From contig JBOFJE010000008.1 of NCBI GenBank assembly GCA_051650525.1, positions 62,001 through 126,000 on the forward strand: DNA of 64,000 nucleotides, given 5' to 3'. The position numbers were made by a program, and so were the translations under genes. This document shows, one piece after another, positions 43,752 to 55,680 of this stretch (the first letter of the stretch is position 1; each line of letters opens with the position of its first letter). The stretch comes from CAMREV01 sp051650525 (GTDB lineage Bacteria > Bacillota_I > Bacilli_A > Mycoplasmatales > Mycoplasmoidaceae). The notes beneath the pieces are model-generated. The model was not told the origin of the DNA, made no database searches, and worked only from the letters and a program-made list of their open reading frames with translations.

Positions 43752-44511
43752 GGTAGAAATAATTGATAATAAAAAATTGTCACAAGATTATTATAAAATC
43801 AGTTTTAATATAAAAAAATTGATGCCATCTGAAAATATAATGCCTGGCAATTTTTTTATGATATCAACAAGCGATCAATCATTAATATTAAAAAGACCGT
43901 TAGCTGTTTATTCATATGACAAAGCAAATGGTGTTCTAGAATTTGTTTATAAAATAATTGGTAAAGGTACTAAATCAATTGCAAATATAGAAAAAGGTAA
44001 TTATTTACAAATAATAGGGCCTTTGGGAAATATTTTTCCTATTGTAAAAAACAAAAATATTTTAATTATTGCAGGTGGTGCTGGATTATTTCCACTTTAT
44101 TACTATGCAAAAAATAATTGTCATTCAAATAATATTATATTTATTAGTGGAGTTAAAACTAAAAGCCAATTACCAATTATTCAAGATTTAGACGCTTTAA
44201 ATATTAATAATATTTATTATAGTGAAGATAATACTTTAAACTATCAAGGATATGCAACTAGTGATATAAAAGAAATTATTAAAAAACATAATATTGAAAT
44301 AATTTTATGTTGTGGCCCAGAAGGAATGATGCTTGATGTTTTTAATAAAACTAAAAATCTTGATATTCTATCATATGGTTCATATGAAAATAGAATGGGT
44401 TGTGGTTTCGGTGCATGCATGGGATGTTCAATTAAAACTAAAAAATCAATGGCAAGAGTATGTTTACAAGGACCAATTTTTTTAATGAAGGATGTATATG
44501 AAGAACAATAA
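43738..44511 (+). CDS. pyrK: Dihydroorotate dehydrogenase electron transfer subunit
   Basis: A 257-residue FAD and [2Fe-2S] subunit that passes electrons from PyrD to NAD. The FAD motif LKRPLAVYSYD, the NAD-binding IIAGGAGLFPLYYYA, CCGPEGMML and the cluster motif MGCGFGACMGC with a later Cys in ARVCLQGP are all visible. It makes PyrD the NAD-linked class 1B type. Overlaps both neighbours. Confidence 0.94.
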   Translation: MKSIRVEIIDNKKLSQDYYKISFNIKKLMPSENIMPGNFFMISTSDQSLILKRPLAVYSYDKANGVLEFVYKIIGKGTKSIANIEKGNYLQIIGPLGNIFPIVKNKNILIIAGGAGLFPLYYYAKNNCHSNNIIFISGVKTKSQLPIIQDLDALNINNIYYSEDNTLNYQGYATSDIKEIIKKHNIEIILCCGPEGMMLDVFNKTKNLDILSYGSYENRMGCGFGACMGCSIKTKKSMARVCLQGPIFLMKDVYEEQ

Positions 44512-45442
44512 CTGCTATTTACACTCTTTTGTCTTAAACCATAAATTTAATAATCCATTGATTAGTTTAAGTGGATGTTATGGATATGGGTTTGAATATA
44601 AGGATTTTTTTAATATAAATTTACTTGGAGCAATTACTCTTAAAGGATTAACATTAGAACCAAGGAATGGCAATCCTGGGATTAGAATTGCTGAAACTCC
44701 ATCTGGAATTTTAAATTCCATTGGTTTAGAAAATCCTGGGTTTAATTATTTTGCTAAAAACATATATCCTAATATTAAAAAAGAAATTAAAACCAATATT
44801 ATTATTAACATTAATGGAAGTTCAATTGATGATTATATTCAATTAGCTTATAAAATAATTGAATTAAAAGATATAGAATTTGTTGAATTAAATTTAAGTT
44901 GCCCCAATGTTAAATCTGGAGGAATGATTATTGGAGTTGACCCAAAACAAGTTTATGATGTTACTAGCAAAGTTAAAAAAATTTTAAAAGATAAAATTTT
45001 AATTGTAAAGTTGTCCCCTAATGTTACAGATATTACTGAAATTGCATTAGCAGCAGAAAAAGCTGGAGCTGATTGTTTGTCTTTAATTAATACACTTGTT
45101 GGAATGGAAATTGATATTAAAACAAAAAAGCCATTATTGGGAAATATTTTTGGAGGTCTTTCAGGACCATGTATTTTCCCAATTGCTTTAAAAATTATTT
45201 ATCAAGTTTATCAAGTTGTTAAAATTCCAATAATTGGTATGGGTGGTGTTAATAGTGCTGATGATGTTATAAAAATGATGCTTGCAGGGGCTAGTTTAGT
45301 TGGTATGGGGACAATGATGATGACAAATCCTGAAAAAGTAGCAAATATTATCAATGAATTGGAAAAATATTGTAAGGATAATAAAATTAATAATATTATA
45401 GATATTATAGGAGCATGTCATGGATCAAAAAATCACTGATAA
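44498..45442 (+). CDS. pyrD: Dihydroorotate dehydrogenase, class 1B
   Basis: A 314-residue flavoenzyme oxidising dihydroorotate. Visible motifs: TLKGLTLEPRNGNPGIR, FVELNLSCPNVKSGG (catalytic Cys in SCPN), IIGMGGVNSADDV and GASLVGMGT. The ATG at 44498 is preferred over 44492 because AAGGA lies at good spacing before it. The frame reads a UGA as the final Trp and stops at TAA 45440-45442. Overlaps pyrF by 23 bases. Needs PyrK. Confidence 0.94.
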
Positions 45443-46151
45443 AATTATTATTGCCTTAGATTATCAAGATTTTAAAGATGCTAAGGATTTAATTGATCTT
45501 TTAGATGATGAAATATCAATATATAAAGTAGGTCTGGAAGCTTTTTTAAATTATGGAACTGATTTAATTAATTATTTAAAATGAAAAGAAAAAAAAATCT
45601 TTTTTGATTTAAAATTTAATGATATTACCAATACTGTGCTCCAAGCTTGTAAGTATGCCCTAGAACAAAAATTTTTTATTTTTACAGTTCATTGTTCTGT
45701 TGGTAATCAAACATTAAAAGAATTAAAAAAATTATTAATAAATTATGATTATGAATTTCATATAGCCTTAGTTACTATTTTAACTAACTTAAATCAATCA
45801 GATTATGAAATTACCTTTCAAAAAAATTCATTAATCAGTGATCATATTAAATCCTACGTTCAAGAGTTAATTATAAATAATGGTTATTCAACAATTGTTT
45901 GTTCACCTTTGGAAGCAAAAAAAATTAAAGTTTTGTTTAAAAATTTAACTATTATTTGCCCAGGCATTAGGATGAATGAAGTAAACCATGACCAAATCCA
46001 AATATCAACCCCTTCACAAGCATTAAACAATGGTGCTGACTATCTTGTTATTGGAAGAGAAATAACTTTATCAAATGACCCTAGAAAAAAATTGGAACTT
46101 GTTAAAAAGGATATATATGAAAATTATTTTAAAAAATTGCCGATTAACTAA
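45420..46151 (+). CDS. pyrF: Orotidine 5'-phosphate decarboxylase
   Basis: A 243-residue TIM-barrel enzyme making UMP from OMP. IIIALDYQDFKDA near the start, the catalytic FFDLKFNDITNTV (D-x-K-x-x-D), ICPGIRMNE and ADYLVIGREIT (phosphate site) are all present. It starts inside pyrD and ends inside pyrC (35-base overlap). It is divergent in parts, as expected from high AT content. Confidence 0.93.
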
Positions 46152-47280
46152 TGGAAGAATTGTTGATATCTTAGTTGAAGGTTCAAAAATTATTAAAGTT
46201 AGTAAAAAAATTGAAATTCATGAAGATCAAAATGAAATCCAAACTTTTGATGTTAGAAATATGTTAGTTATGCCGGGAATGATTGATGTTCATACACATA
46301 TGAGAGATTTTGATTTAGCATATAAAGAAGATTATCACAGCGGCAGTTTCAGTTGTCTTTCAAATGGAATCACAACTTTTTGTGATATGCCAAATTCAAA
46401 ACCAGAAACAACCACTCTAAAAAGATTAGAAGAAAAAATTGATAGAATGAGTTATTCTTGTGTAAATTGTTTTCCATATATTGGAATTGACATTAATTCT
46501 ACTTTAAAAGAAGTAAAATTAATGCTTAAAAAAGCAAAAGGTATTAAAATCTTTTTGAATAATACAACAGGTGATATGAAAATTGATTTAAGCAAAATAA
46601 ATGCAAAAATTTTTGAATTAGATACTTTATATTTGTTTCATGCTGAAGGAAGTCAAATTTTGGATATTATTGATATTATAAAAAACAGAGATACAAGAAT
46701 TCATATTTGTCATATCAGTTCTAAATTAGAATTTAAAAATGTTTTAAAGTTAAAAAAGCATTTTAATAATGTCACTTTTGAAGTCTGTCCTCATCATTTA
46801 TTATTTAATGAGAATTCAATTTTAGATAAAAATATTTCTATGGTTAAACCATCTTTAAAATCTGAAGAGGACCGTTTATTTTTAATTAATAAATTTATTA
46901 ATAAAAAAATTAATATTGTAGCATCAGATCATGCACCTCACCTTTTGTATGAAAAAACTCAAGGAGCATATGGTTTCCCTGGTGTTGAAACAATTCTAAA
47001 AATTTTATTAACAATTTGTAAAAAATATCATATATCTTTAAGTTATATTGAAAAAATCTTTTCTTTTAATCCAGCTAAACTTATTCAAGAAGAACTTTTA
47101 GGAAAAATTTCGCCTAATTATCAAGCTGACATTATTGTAGTAGATGAAGATTATGAAAATATAATTAATGAAAATGATATTTCAAGTAAATGTCAATGAA
47201 GCCCTTACACAAATGAAAAATTATATGGTAGGGTACTTTTAACAATGGTAAAAGGAGTTGTAAAATATGACAGATTATAA
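46117..47280 (+). CDS. pyrC: Dihydroorotase (amidohydrolase)
   Basis: A 387-residue zinc enzyme cyclising carbamoyl aspartate. Metal ligands appear in DVHTHMRD (HxH), FHAEG, CHISS and the catalytic Asp in ASDHAPH. The Lys of the bridging carbamate is likely in KGIKIFLNN. It is the Bacillus-type long form with the second substrate motif CDMPNSKP. AAAAGG and ATG at 46117 sit inside the end of pyrF. Ends 14 bases into pyrE. Confidence 0.92.
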
Positions 47281-47872
47281 AATTATTGAAAAAATGTTGG
47301 AAGCAAAAGTCATTATAATTGACGAAAATAATTTAATTACATTTGCTTCTGGAATAAAATCTATTGTTTATTGTGATCTTCGAAAATTAATAGCTGATAT
47401 TGAATTGAGAACAATTATAGTGAATTTATTTTTATCTTATGATTTCATAAAAAATGCTGATATCATAGTTGGAACAGCAACTGCTGGCATTCCTTGAGCA
47501 AGTTTTCTTGCTTGAACATTAAATAAACCACTAGCTTATGTTCGTTCTGATGTTAAAAATCATGGAACTAAGTCTTTAATTGAAGGAGCAAATGTGAATG
47601 ATAAGAATGTTGTTTTAATTGAAGATATGATCACAACAGGCTATAGTGTTATTAATGCTTCTAGAGAGTTACTAAAAAATGGTGCTAAAAATATTAACAT
47701 CTTTTCTATTTTTAATTATTCTTTTAAAAAATCAAATGAAAATTTTAAAAATGCTAATTTAAATTTTGAATCTTTGTTTAAATTTGAAATAATCCTTGAT
47801 TATTTTAAAAATAATGATCTTAAAAAATACAAAAATTTAAAAGAATGATGAAATAAAATTAATCTTTCTTAA
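47267..47872 (+). CDS. pyrE: Orotate phosphoribosyltransferase
   Basis: A 201-residue enzyme joining orotate and PRPP. The PRPP loop VVLIEDMITTGYSV is clear, with GTATAGIPWASFLAW and YVRSDVKNHGTKSLIEG before it. PRPP would come from the Prs at 57028. It is the last gene of the pyr operon and overlaps pyrC by 14 bases. In the 95 bases after it a CAAG-AA-CTTG repeat occurs at about 47878-47888, of unknown use. Confidence 0.93.
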
Positions 47873-47967
47873 TATATCAAGAACTTGTATATATAAATAA
47901 TTATTATATTTATATATTATAAATATTTTTATGATTAAATTTTTAATGAAGATAGTTTGGAGTAAAA

Positions 47968-48297
47968 ATGAACTTAAAAACAAAAACTCAACCTGAAAAG
48001 ATTAAAAGTCATTTTTCTTTTAATTTTATTAGAGATTTACCCATTAAAATTAGAAATATTCCAAAAAAATATAAGAGGACAGATATTATTGCTTCTTCTT
48101 TATGATTACTTACTTTTATTTTATTATTGATTTTAGTTGGAATTGCTGCATTCCATCAAAATATTATTGATCATAATAGCAAAGATTTATATGCAAATCT
48201 TATTGCTGCGGTGACTTTATCTTTTATTATTGTGCTAATTTTTTCCATTTTTTTTACTGTTGTAAATAAATATTTAGCAAAGAAAAGGGGGAAATAA
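47968..48297 (+). CDS. Small membrane protein upstream of the PTS permease
   Basis: A 109-residue protein with a basic N-terminus and two hydrophobic helices (about residues 45-63 and 76-102), ending in KKRGK. TTGGAG gives a good ribosome site. The permease gene starts 2 bases after its stop, so it is likely cotranslated and may help the permease. No family recognised. Confidence 0.65.
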
Positions 48298-48299
48298 TA

Positions 48300-50627
48300 A
48301 TGCAAAAACAATTAAATTCTTTTGGAGTTTCTTCTCAAAAAAAGAAAAAGAATTCTGCTGTATTTACTTATATTCAAAGTTTAGGTAGATCTCTTCTTTA
48401 CCCAATATCTATATTGCCTCTTGCAGCTATTTTTATGAGAGTTTCAGCTATCATACCGAATGATACTGAATTTTCTAAATATGTTGGATTAGTTTTATCA
48501 GCAGTTGGTAATTCTATTTTTGGGCCTTTGTTGGCAATAATATTTTGTGTTGGTTTATCATTTGGTTTAACAAAAGATGGGCGAGGAGAAGCTGCCCTTG
48601 TTGGCCTTGTTACTATGACATTATTTCAAATCATGTTAGGTAGTAATTCTGGTTCTGCAGGAGCTGCTGGTTTATCTGGAATAGGATTGATTGATGCTTT
48701 CTATGGTCATATACCATTTCATGGTTTTGATAAAGACGGTAAGCCTGCAATTGTTCATGGATTTAAAAAATTATTTGGCGGTTCAATGTATACCAAGGTT
48801 ATGGTTGATAATGTTTTAACTGGTATTCTTGTTGCAATCTTTGTTTCAACTCTTTATAACAAGTTTCATGGAATTGAATTACCTTCAATTTTAGGGTTCT
48901 TTTCTGGTAGGAGATTAATTCCTGTTTTAGCATTGACTTCTGGGTTAGTATTTTCAATTTTATGAGCTTTGATTTTTCCTTGAATTGGGTTTGCTATTTA
49001 TGAATTTTCAATTCAATTACAAAAAGCAACCGGAAATAGATATGGTAATGCTGCAATGATGTTTGTTTATGGTTTTATAAATAGATTATTAATTCCTTTT
49101 GGCTTACACCATATTCCAAATACATTATTATGATTTACATTTGGTTCTTTTGATACTTATGATCCTAATAAATTTGCAAATGGTGATATAAATATATTTT
49201 TAAATGGTAATGTTGTTGATAGACATGGAAATTTTAATAATTCTGGAACATTTCAAACTGGTTTATTTCCAATAATGTTATTTGGATTACCTGCTATATC
49301 TTATGCATTTTATAAGAATGCACAAGATGATAAACAATCAAAAAATATAGCCAGTGTTTTATTAGGTGCTTCTTTAGTTTCTTTTTTTACTGGAATAACA
49401 GAACCTATTGAATTTACTTTCTTATTTGTTTCTCCAGTGTTATTTGGTATGCATGCCTTACTAACAGGTTTTTGAGGATTTATTTGTGGGTTGTTTGGAA
49501 TTCAATTAGGATTTGGTTTTTCTGCTGGATTTATTGATTATGCATTATCACTACCAAAATCTTTAGACATCATTAATGCAAAATTACATGGTGCAGTTGA
49601 TGTACTAGGTACTTTCCATAAAGGTATTTATAATTCAACACAAGCTGCATTTGCAAATCCTTTAATGTTAATATTAATTGGTCCAATGACTGCATTATCA
49701 TATTATTTTGGAGCATCCACTTTAATTAAGAAATTTAATCAACCAGCCCCTGGTATTGCTCCAAATTTAATTATCTTTGAAAAAGAATCTGAGGAAGAAA
49801 GTTTACAAAATATTCCAAGTGAATTTAATAAATTTACTCGTGATTCAACATTTATAATTAAAGCAGTTGGAAAAGAAAATATTGAAGACGTGAATTGATG
49901 TGCTACTCGTTTAAGACTAACATTAAAAGATAATTCTAAAATTGATGAAAATTTAATTAAAAGAACAACATCAAAGGGAGAAATTAAAATTGGCAATAAA
50001 GGTTATCAAATAATTATTGGAATAAATGTTGAAATGTATGGGAATGAAGTTAAAAGATTATTAGATAACAATAATGATTATGAAGAATCTATCAAAACAT
50101 TTTTAAATAAGAAAAAAGAAGCTAATAAATCAATCTCAACTAATAATTCTTTAAAAAATAAAAAGATAATTTCAACAAAGGAAATTTTTTCAATTGGGAA
50201 CGGTACAGTATCTGATTTATCTACCTTAAAAGATGATGCTTTTAAAAATAAATTACTAGGAGATGGAGTTGTAATTGATTGTAAAGATGGAAAAATTTAT
50301 GCCCCTGTTGATGGTAAAATTAGTTCTATCTTTCACACTAAACATGCCTTTACAATTTCAACAGTTGATAACATCAACATCTTAATTCATATTGGTATTG
50401 ATACTAATAAATTACCAAAGAAAACTTTTAATCAAAAAATTGAACTTAATGACGAAATTAAAAAGGGTCAATTGATCTATGAATTTGATCGAAACAAAAT
50501 TATTGATGAAAAATTAGATCATAGAGTAATTTTAATTATTACAACTGATTCTGAAAGAAAAATTAAGAAAACTTGTAATTTTGGAAAAATAAAAATTGAG
50601 TCTCCAATTATAGAATTAAATAATTAA
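48300..50627 (+). CDS. nagE: PTS permease IICBA, N-acetylglucosamine/glucose type
   Basis: A 775-residue permease importing and phosphorylating a sugar. The IIC domain (about 1-450) shows SLGRSLLYPISILPLAAIFMR, NRLLIPFGLHHIPNTLLWF and TGITEPIEFTFLFVSP. The IIB active Cys534 is in VNWCATRLRLT, and the IIA domain near 610-760 has GDGVVIDC and His697 in ILIHIGIDT. It most resembles E. coli NagE in both order and motifs. The nearby nagB supports N-acetylglucosamine, though glucose remains possible. nagA was not found here. Confidence 0.88.
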
Positions 50628-50629
50628 AT

Positions 50630-50656
50630 ATATAACATTTTTGGTTATATTTTTAA
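50630..50656 (+). terminator. Possible terminator after the PTS permease
   Basis: ATATAAC/GTTATAT stem with a 7-base loop and TTTTTAATT behind it. It is short and all but two pairs are AT, so it is weak. Confidence 0.5.
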
Positions 50657-50727
50657 TTATTTTTATTCAATATTTGTTATATTTAAATAAATGTATAAAT
50701 AAAATAAAATTAATTTAAGGGAAAATT

Positions 50728-51576
50728 ATGAAATCAATTATTGAAGCAAAAATAGGATTTGGGACATATTTAATTAAAGATCAAGTAGAAATAAATTTGG
50801 CAATAGAAAAAGCTATAAAATCTGGATATGATTTTATTGATACTGCATCTATTTATAATAATGAACAACAAATTGGTAAAGCATTAAAATTGTTCAAGAA
50901 AAAAAATCCCAATATTAGTTTAATCCCTATTCAAACAAAAATTTGAACAACAGATTTTCAAAATAATATTTCTAGAAAATTAAAACAATCATTGAAAAAA
51001 TTAAATAGAATTAAGCAAGTTGATTCTTGTTTGCTTCATAGACCTCACATTGATAATTCTGTTAATGTTACTGCTTGAAAAGGATTAATAAAAGCCCAAC
51101 AAAGTGGGTTAGTTAAGTACATAGGTGTTTCTAATTTTGATCCTGATATGATTAGAATTTTGATGAATGAAACTGGTGTTTGTCCACAAATTGTTCAAGA
51201 TGAAGCTAATGCTAATTATGTTAGACATGATAGAATTACTTTTGCCAAAAAATATAAAATAAATGCTCAAGCATGAAGACCACTGGGTTTAATAAAAGAG
51301 AATTTAAAAGATGAATTCTTAAATTCATTAGCTGCAAAATATGATTGTTCTGTTGTCAATATATTAATAAATTATGTTATAAAATTAGGTTATGTACCTA
51401 TTGTAAAATCAGTAGATCAAAAAAGAATAGAATTAAACATTTCAAAATTAGATATTGATTTATCAATTGAAGAATGTCAAAAGATTGATATCTTGTTAAA
51501 TAAGCATGAAACCACTTCTAGTTCTAAAACTGATAGCTATGCTTTTCATAGTATAAAAATGATTAATCCTAAATAA
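50728..51576 (+). CDS. Aldo/keto reductase
   Basis: A 282-residue NADPH-dependent oxidoreductase. The catalytic tetrad is visible: Asp in DFIDTASIYNNE, the Tyr in the same motif, Lys in PIQTKIW and His in CLLHRPH. VKYIGVSNF and the cofactor motif PIVKSVDQKRIE follow. It resembles the small-aldehyde reductases (2,5-diketogluconate type). It lies between nagE and nagB, 8 bases before nagB, so an aldehyde-detoxifying role in the sugar operon is possible. Substrate unknown. Confidence 0.92.
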
Positions 51577-51584
51577 GATTTAAT

Positions 51585-52316
51585 ATGGAAATAAAATATT
51601 TTTTAAAAAAAGAAAAAGCATTTGAATTAATGGCTAAAATAATTATTGAAAAAGTTATAGAAAAACCAAATGTTGTTTTGGGACTTGCAACTGGTGGGAC
51701 TTTTGAAAAAGTCTATGAAAATGTTATTTGTTTATCAAAAATTAAAAATGTTAATTTTTCTAAAGTTTTTACATTCAATCTTGATGAATATGTTAATTTA
51801 AAACAAGAACTTTATAAAAATTCTTATCATTTTTATATGGATAATAACTTATTTAATTTTATCAATATTAATCATGATAACATTCATTTTCCATGTAATT
51901 TTCAAAACAATTATAATTCTGGTGAATTATTTCAAGATTATGATAAAAAGATCCATGATATTGGGGGGATTGAAATTCAATTACTTGGTTTAGGGGCAAA
52001 TGGTCACATTGGATTCAATGAACCAGGTTCTAAAATAGATTCTATAACAAGATGTATTGAATTATCCCATACAACTATTAAGGATAATTCTCGTTACTTT
52101 CAAAGTATCAATGATGTTCCAAAAAAAGCTGTTACAATGGGTTTAAAAACAATTATAGACAATTCTAAAATGATTTATCTATTAGCATTTGGAGAAAATA
52201 AAAGAGATGCATTAAAGAGATTAATTGATTCAAAAGGTTTTGATCCAAACTACCCTGTTACAATTTTAAAAAATTTTAAAAATCTTATAATTTTTACTGA
52301 TTTAAAATTTAATTAA
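51585..52316 (+). CDS. nagB: Glucosamine-6-phosphate deaminase
   Basis: A 243-residue enzyme converting glucosamine-6-phosphate to fructose-6-phosphate and ammonia. LGLATGGTFEKVY, FNLDEYVNL and LLGLGANGHIGFNEPGS are the family motifs (the last with the catalytic His). The Asp/Glu pair of the ring-opening site is present. Normal length. With nagE it links amino-sugar uptake to glycolysis. Confidence 0.94.
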   Translation: MEIKYFLKKEKAFELMAKIIIEKVIEKPNVVLGLATGGTFEKVYENVICLSKIKNVNFSKVFTFNLDEYVNLKQELYKNSYHFYMDNNLFNFININHDNIHFPCNFQNNYNSGELFQDYDKKIHDIGGIEIQLLGLGANGHIGFNEPGSKIDSITRCIELSHTTIKDNSRYFQSINDVPKKAVTMGLKTIIDNSKMIYLLAFGENKRDALKRLIDSKGFDPNYPVTILKNFKNLIIFTDLKFN

Positions 52317-52348
52317 TAAATAGAACTTACATTGATAAACTATTGATA

Positions 52349-52354
52349 TATAAT
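52349..52354 (+). promoter_or_regulatory. Probable -10 element of gpx
   Basis: TATAAT with CTTACA 17 bases upstream (4 of 6 to consensus), 29 bases before the gpx start. Confidence 0.4.
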
Positions 52355-52382
52355 TTAGTTAATATGATAAAGGTTTAAATTT

Positions 52383-52862
52383 ATGAGTATATATCAATTT
52401 AGTGTTTATGATAAAAATAATGATTTAGTTAGTTTGGAAAAATACAGAGGTAAGCTTGTATTAATTGTAAATACTGCAACAAAATGTGGTTTGACAAAAC
52501 AACTACCATTATTAGAAGCAATTTATAAAAAGTATCGAGAAAAAGGATTTGAAATTATTGGATTCCCTTGTAATCAATTCTTTAAGCAGTCGCCTGAAGA
52601 AATTAATGAATTCATTGGAGTTTGTCAATTAAAATACGGTGTTTCTTTTACTCAATTTAACAAAGTATTTGTTAATGGAGCAAAAACTATTGATTTATAT
52701 AAATATTTGAAAAAACAAATAAATAATGCAAATGGTACAGAAAAAATTCTTTGAAACTTTGAAAAATTTTTAATTAGTAAGGAAGGAAAAGTGATTAATC
52801 GTTTTTCTCCAAAATTAGAATTAGAAAAAGTTGAAGCAGAAATAATTAAAGCATTAAAATAA
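52383..52862 (+). CDS. Glutathione peroxidase-like thiol peroxidase
   Basis: A 159-residue protein of the GPx fold. The active Cys35 is in IVNTATKCGLTKQ, and FEIIGFPCNQFFKQSPE follows with the partner Gln and a possible resolving Cys. WNFEKFLI supplies the Trp. Cys-type GPx enzymes mostly use thioredoxin rather than glutathione. It protects against peroxides in a cell with no catalase seen here. Ends in a terminator shared with metG. Confidence 0.93.
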
Positions 52863-52890
52863 AAAATTGGTATTAGACACCAATTTTTTA
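52861..52890. terminator. Bidirectional terminator between gpx and metG
   Basis: AAAAAATTGGT/ACCAATTTTTT stem with a 7-base loop overlaps the stop codons of both convergent genes. Confidence 0.85.
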
Positions 52891-54432
52891 TTTTCTCATA
52901 AACAGTATTTCTGAATAATTTAATTTATCATTAGAATTTAATTCATAGTTAAACAAATTATCAATGTGAGATTGGCTTGAAGAACATTTTAAAAATTCTA
53001 ATGCCTTTTTTCCTTTATTAACTAAAATAGGTTGGAAACAATAAGCATATGTTAAAACAGCATTATAAAGAACAACTAAAAATTCATTTAATTCTTTTTG
53101 TTTATTTTCTTTGAAATAAATTCATGGTTTGCATTCTTCTATAAATGAATTTATATAATTTGCTAATTTATCTAATGAAAATGTAATTTCATTAACATTT
53201 AAAGAATTTATTTTAAGTTTAAATTTTTGAATTCAGTTTTTGCATTTATTTTCAAATTCAATATGAATAGGTGTTTCAAATTTTTGGTATTTTGGAATAT
53301 AACCATCATTATACTTTTTCAATAAACCAATAGTTCTTGAAATAATATTGCCAAAATTATTGGCTAAATCAGCATTGTATACATTTTTAAAAACTTGCAT
53401 ATCAAAAGTCGAGTCTGAAATGACATTAATTTGTTTCATTAAAAAATAGCGTAAAGAATCAGAATCATATTCATTGATAATTGAATGAGGATCAATAACA
53501 TTATTTAATGATTTAGACATTTTTAATAATTGGTTATTATCATTATTATTTGTAATAATCCAACCATGAGAAATAATTTTATTTGGTAATTCAAAATCAA
53601 GCATTTTTAATAATATTGGTCAATATATACAGTGAAATCTAGTTATTTCTTTTGAAAGCAAATGAACTTTTTCACATTCACGATTTCAAAATTTATCATT
53701 TACATGATTAATTGACAAAGAAGATAAATAATTTAATAATGCATCTATTCAAACATAAATAGTATGTTTTTGATCATTTAATAGTTTAATTCCTCAATTG
53801 ACATTAGTTCTTGTAACAGATAAATCTTCAAATTCATAGTTTAAAAAATTATTAATTAATTCATTGACTCTATTTTTTGGAAAGATAAAATCTTCATTTT
53901 TTTGATAAAAATTAATTAGTCAATCTTTGAAAATAGTTACTTTTAAAAAATATGATTCCTCTTGTTTTTTAATCAATTCATGGCCAAATGAACATTTTTT
54001 AATGTTATTTTCTTCGACAATATCACTTTTTCTAATATTTTCTTCACATGAAACACAATATCATGTTGTTCAATTGTCTTTATAAAGGTAATCTTTTGCA
54101 AAAAGAATGTCAAAAATTTTTTGAACATATTTTTGGTGCCCTAAATTAGATGTTCTAATAAAATAATTAAAATCAATATCTAATTTTTTTCATAATTTTT
54201 TAAATAAAAAATGATTATCATCAACAAATTCTCGAGGATCAATATTTAATTCAGCTGCCTTATTTTCAATTTTTTGTCCATGTTCATCCATACCAGTCAA
54301 AAAAAAGACATCATAATCTAATATTTTTTTATATCTAGAAAGCACATCTGCCATAACAGTAGAATATGCATGGCCTATATGGGGTTTGCCAGAAGAATAA
54401 TAAATAGGTGTTGTAATATAGAATTTATTCAT
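52888..54432 (-). CDS. metG: Methionyl-tRNA synthetase
   Basis: A 514-residue class I synthetase. The HIGH-type motif PHIGHAYST is at residues 17-25, followed by FFLTGMDEHGQKI. YCVSCEENI and KCSFGHEL form the metal-binding knob. The KMSKS motif LKMSKSLNN lies near residue 310, and the anticodon-binding helices follow. No C-terminal tRNA-binding domain is attached, as in the shorter form. About a dozen UGA Trp codons. Confidence 0.95.
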
Positions 54433-54447
54433 TATAATGTTTCTTAA

Positions 54448-55680
54448 TTATTTACTGTTCTTTATTATATCTCAATAAGCAAGCATTTTTTGTTCTAATT
54501 TTGAAGATTTTTTTGGAATGTAATATTTTTTATTTTCTAGTTTTTTTGGTAAATATTCTTGATGGACTCAACTATTGATATAATCATGTGGATATTTGTA
54601 TCCAAATACTCCAATTGCCTTTGATGATGGATAATTATTATCTTTAATATGATTAGGTATTGGATAAATCATTCCATTTGCAATATCGTTTAAAGCAGTT
54701 GTAATAGCATTATTTGCAGCATTAGATTTTGGACTTAAAGCAAGTTCAATCACCAAACAAGCTAAAATTTGATTAGCTTCTGGGAATCCCACCTCTTTAG
54801 CAGCAGCAATACCAGCATGTATTCTTCCAATAAGAAGTGGGTTTGCTAATCCTATATCTTCATATGCACATGCAATTATTCTTCTCGAAATTGCAATTAA
54901 ATCACCTGATAATATAAGTCTTGCTAAATAGTATACAGCAGCATTTGGATCACTTCCTCGAATTGATTTATGCAATGCAGATTTTAAATTATGAAAATCT
55001 TCACCCTGTTTATGATTTGGGCATTGATTTTCAAATTTTAAATTTTTAATATGATTTAATTTAATATCATTGTCATACACATTTTTTAAATATTCAACAA
55101 TATTTAAAGCACTTCTAAAATCATATCCACTTTTTATAATAATTTCTTTTAAGGCATCATTTTGAATTTTTATATCATATTTCTTTATAATTTTATTTAA
55201 TCCAAACATCAACTCTTCTTCTGTTAAATTTTCAAATTGAATTATTTGACATCTACTTCTAATTGCAGGATTAATTACAAAAAAAGGATTTTCAGTTGTA
55301 GTTGCAAAGATAATAATTTCTTTTTTTTCAATTGAGGATAATAATATATCTTGTTTATCTTTATTTAATCGATGAATTTCATCAATTATAATAACATAAT
55401 AATTTTCACTCAATTTAGCTTTATTTAAAATTTCAATTAAATCCCTTTTACTATCAATTGATGCATTAAAAAAACTAAAAGGAGTGTTAGTTTCTAAGCA
55501 AATTAATTGTGCAATCGAGGTTTTCCCAGTCCCTGGAGGACCAAAAAAAATTAAACTTGTAAAATATTTATTAATAATCATTTTGGTAATAATTCCACTA
55601 TTACCAAAAATATGTTTTTGACCAATAAAATCATCAATTTTTTTTGGTCTTTCTAATTCTGACAATGGTTTATTATTCAT
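54448..55680 (-). CDS. rarA: Replication-associated recombination ATPase RarA
   Basis: A 410-residue AAA+ protein of the RarA/MgsA/WRNIP1 family acting at stalled forks. RPKKIDDFIGQKHI, Walker A FFGPPGTGKTS (46-55), DEIHRLNKDKQD and TTENPFFVINPAIRSRC are diagnostic, and the C-terminal part has the tetramer domain with SDPNAAVYYLARLI and AAKEVGFPEA. The frame passes two UGA codons in the last 45 residues. It is followed by metG 15 bases later. Confidence 0.93.
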
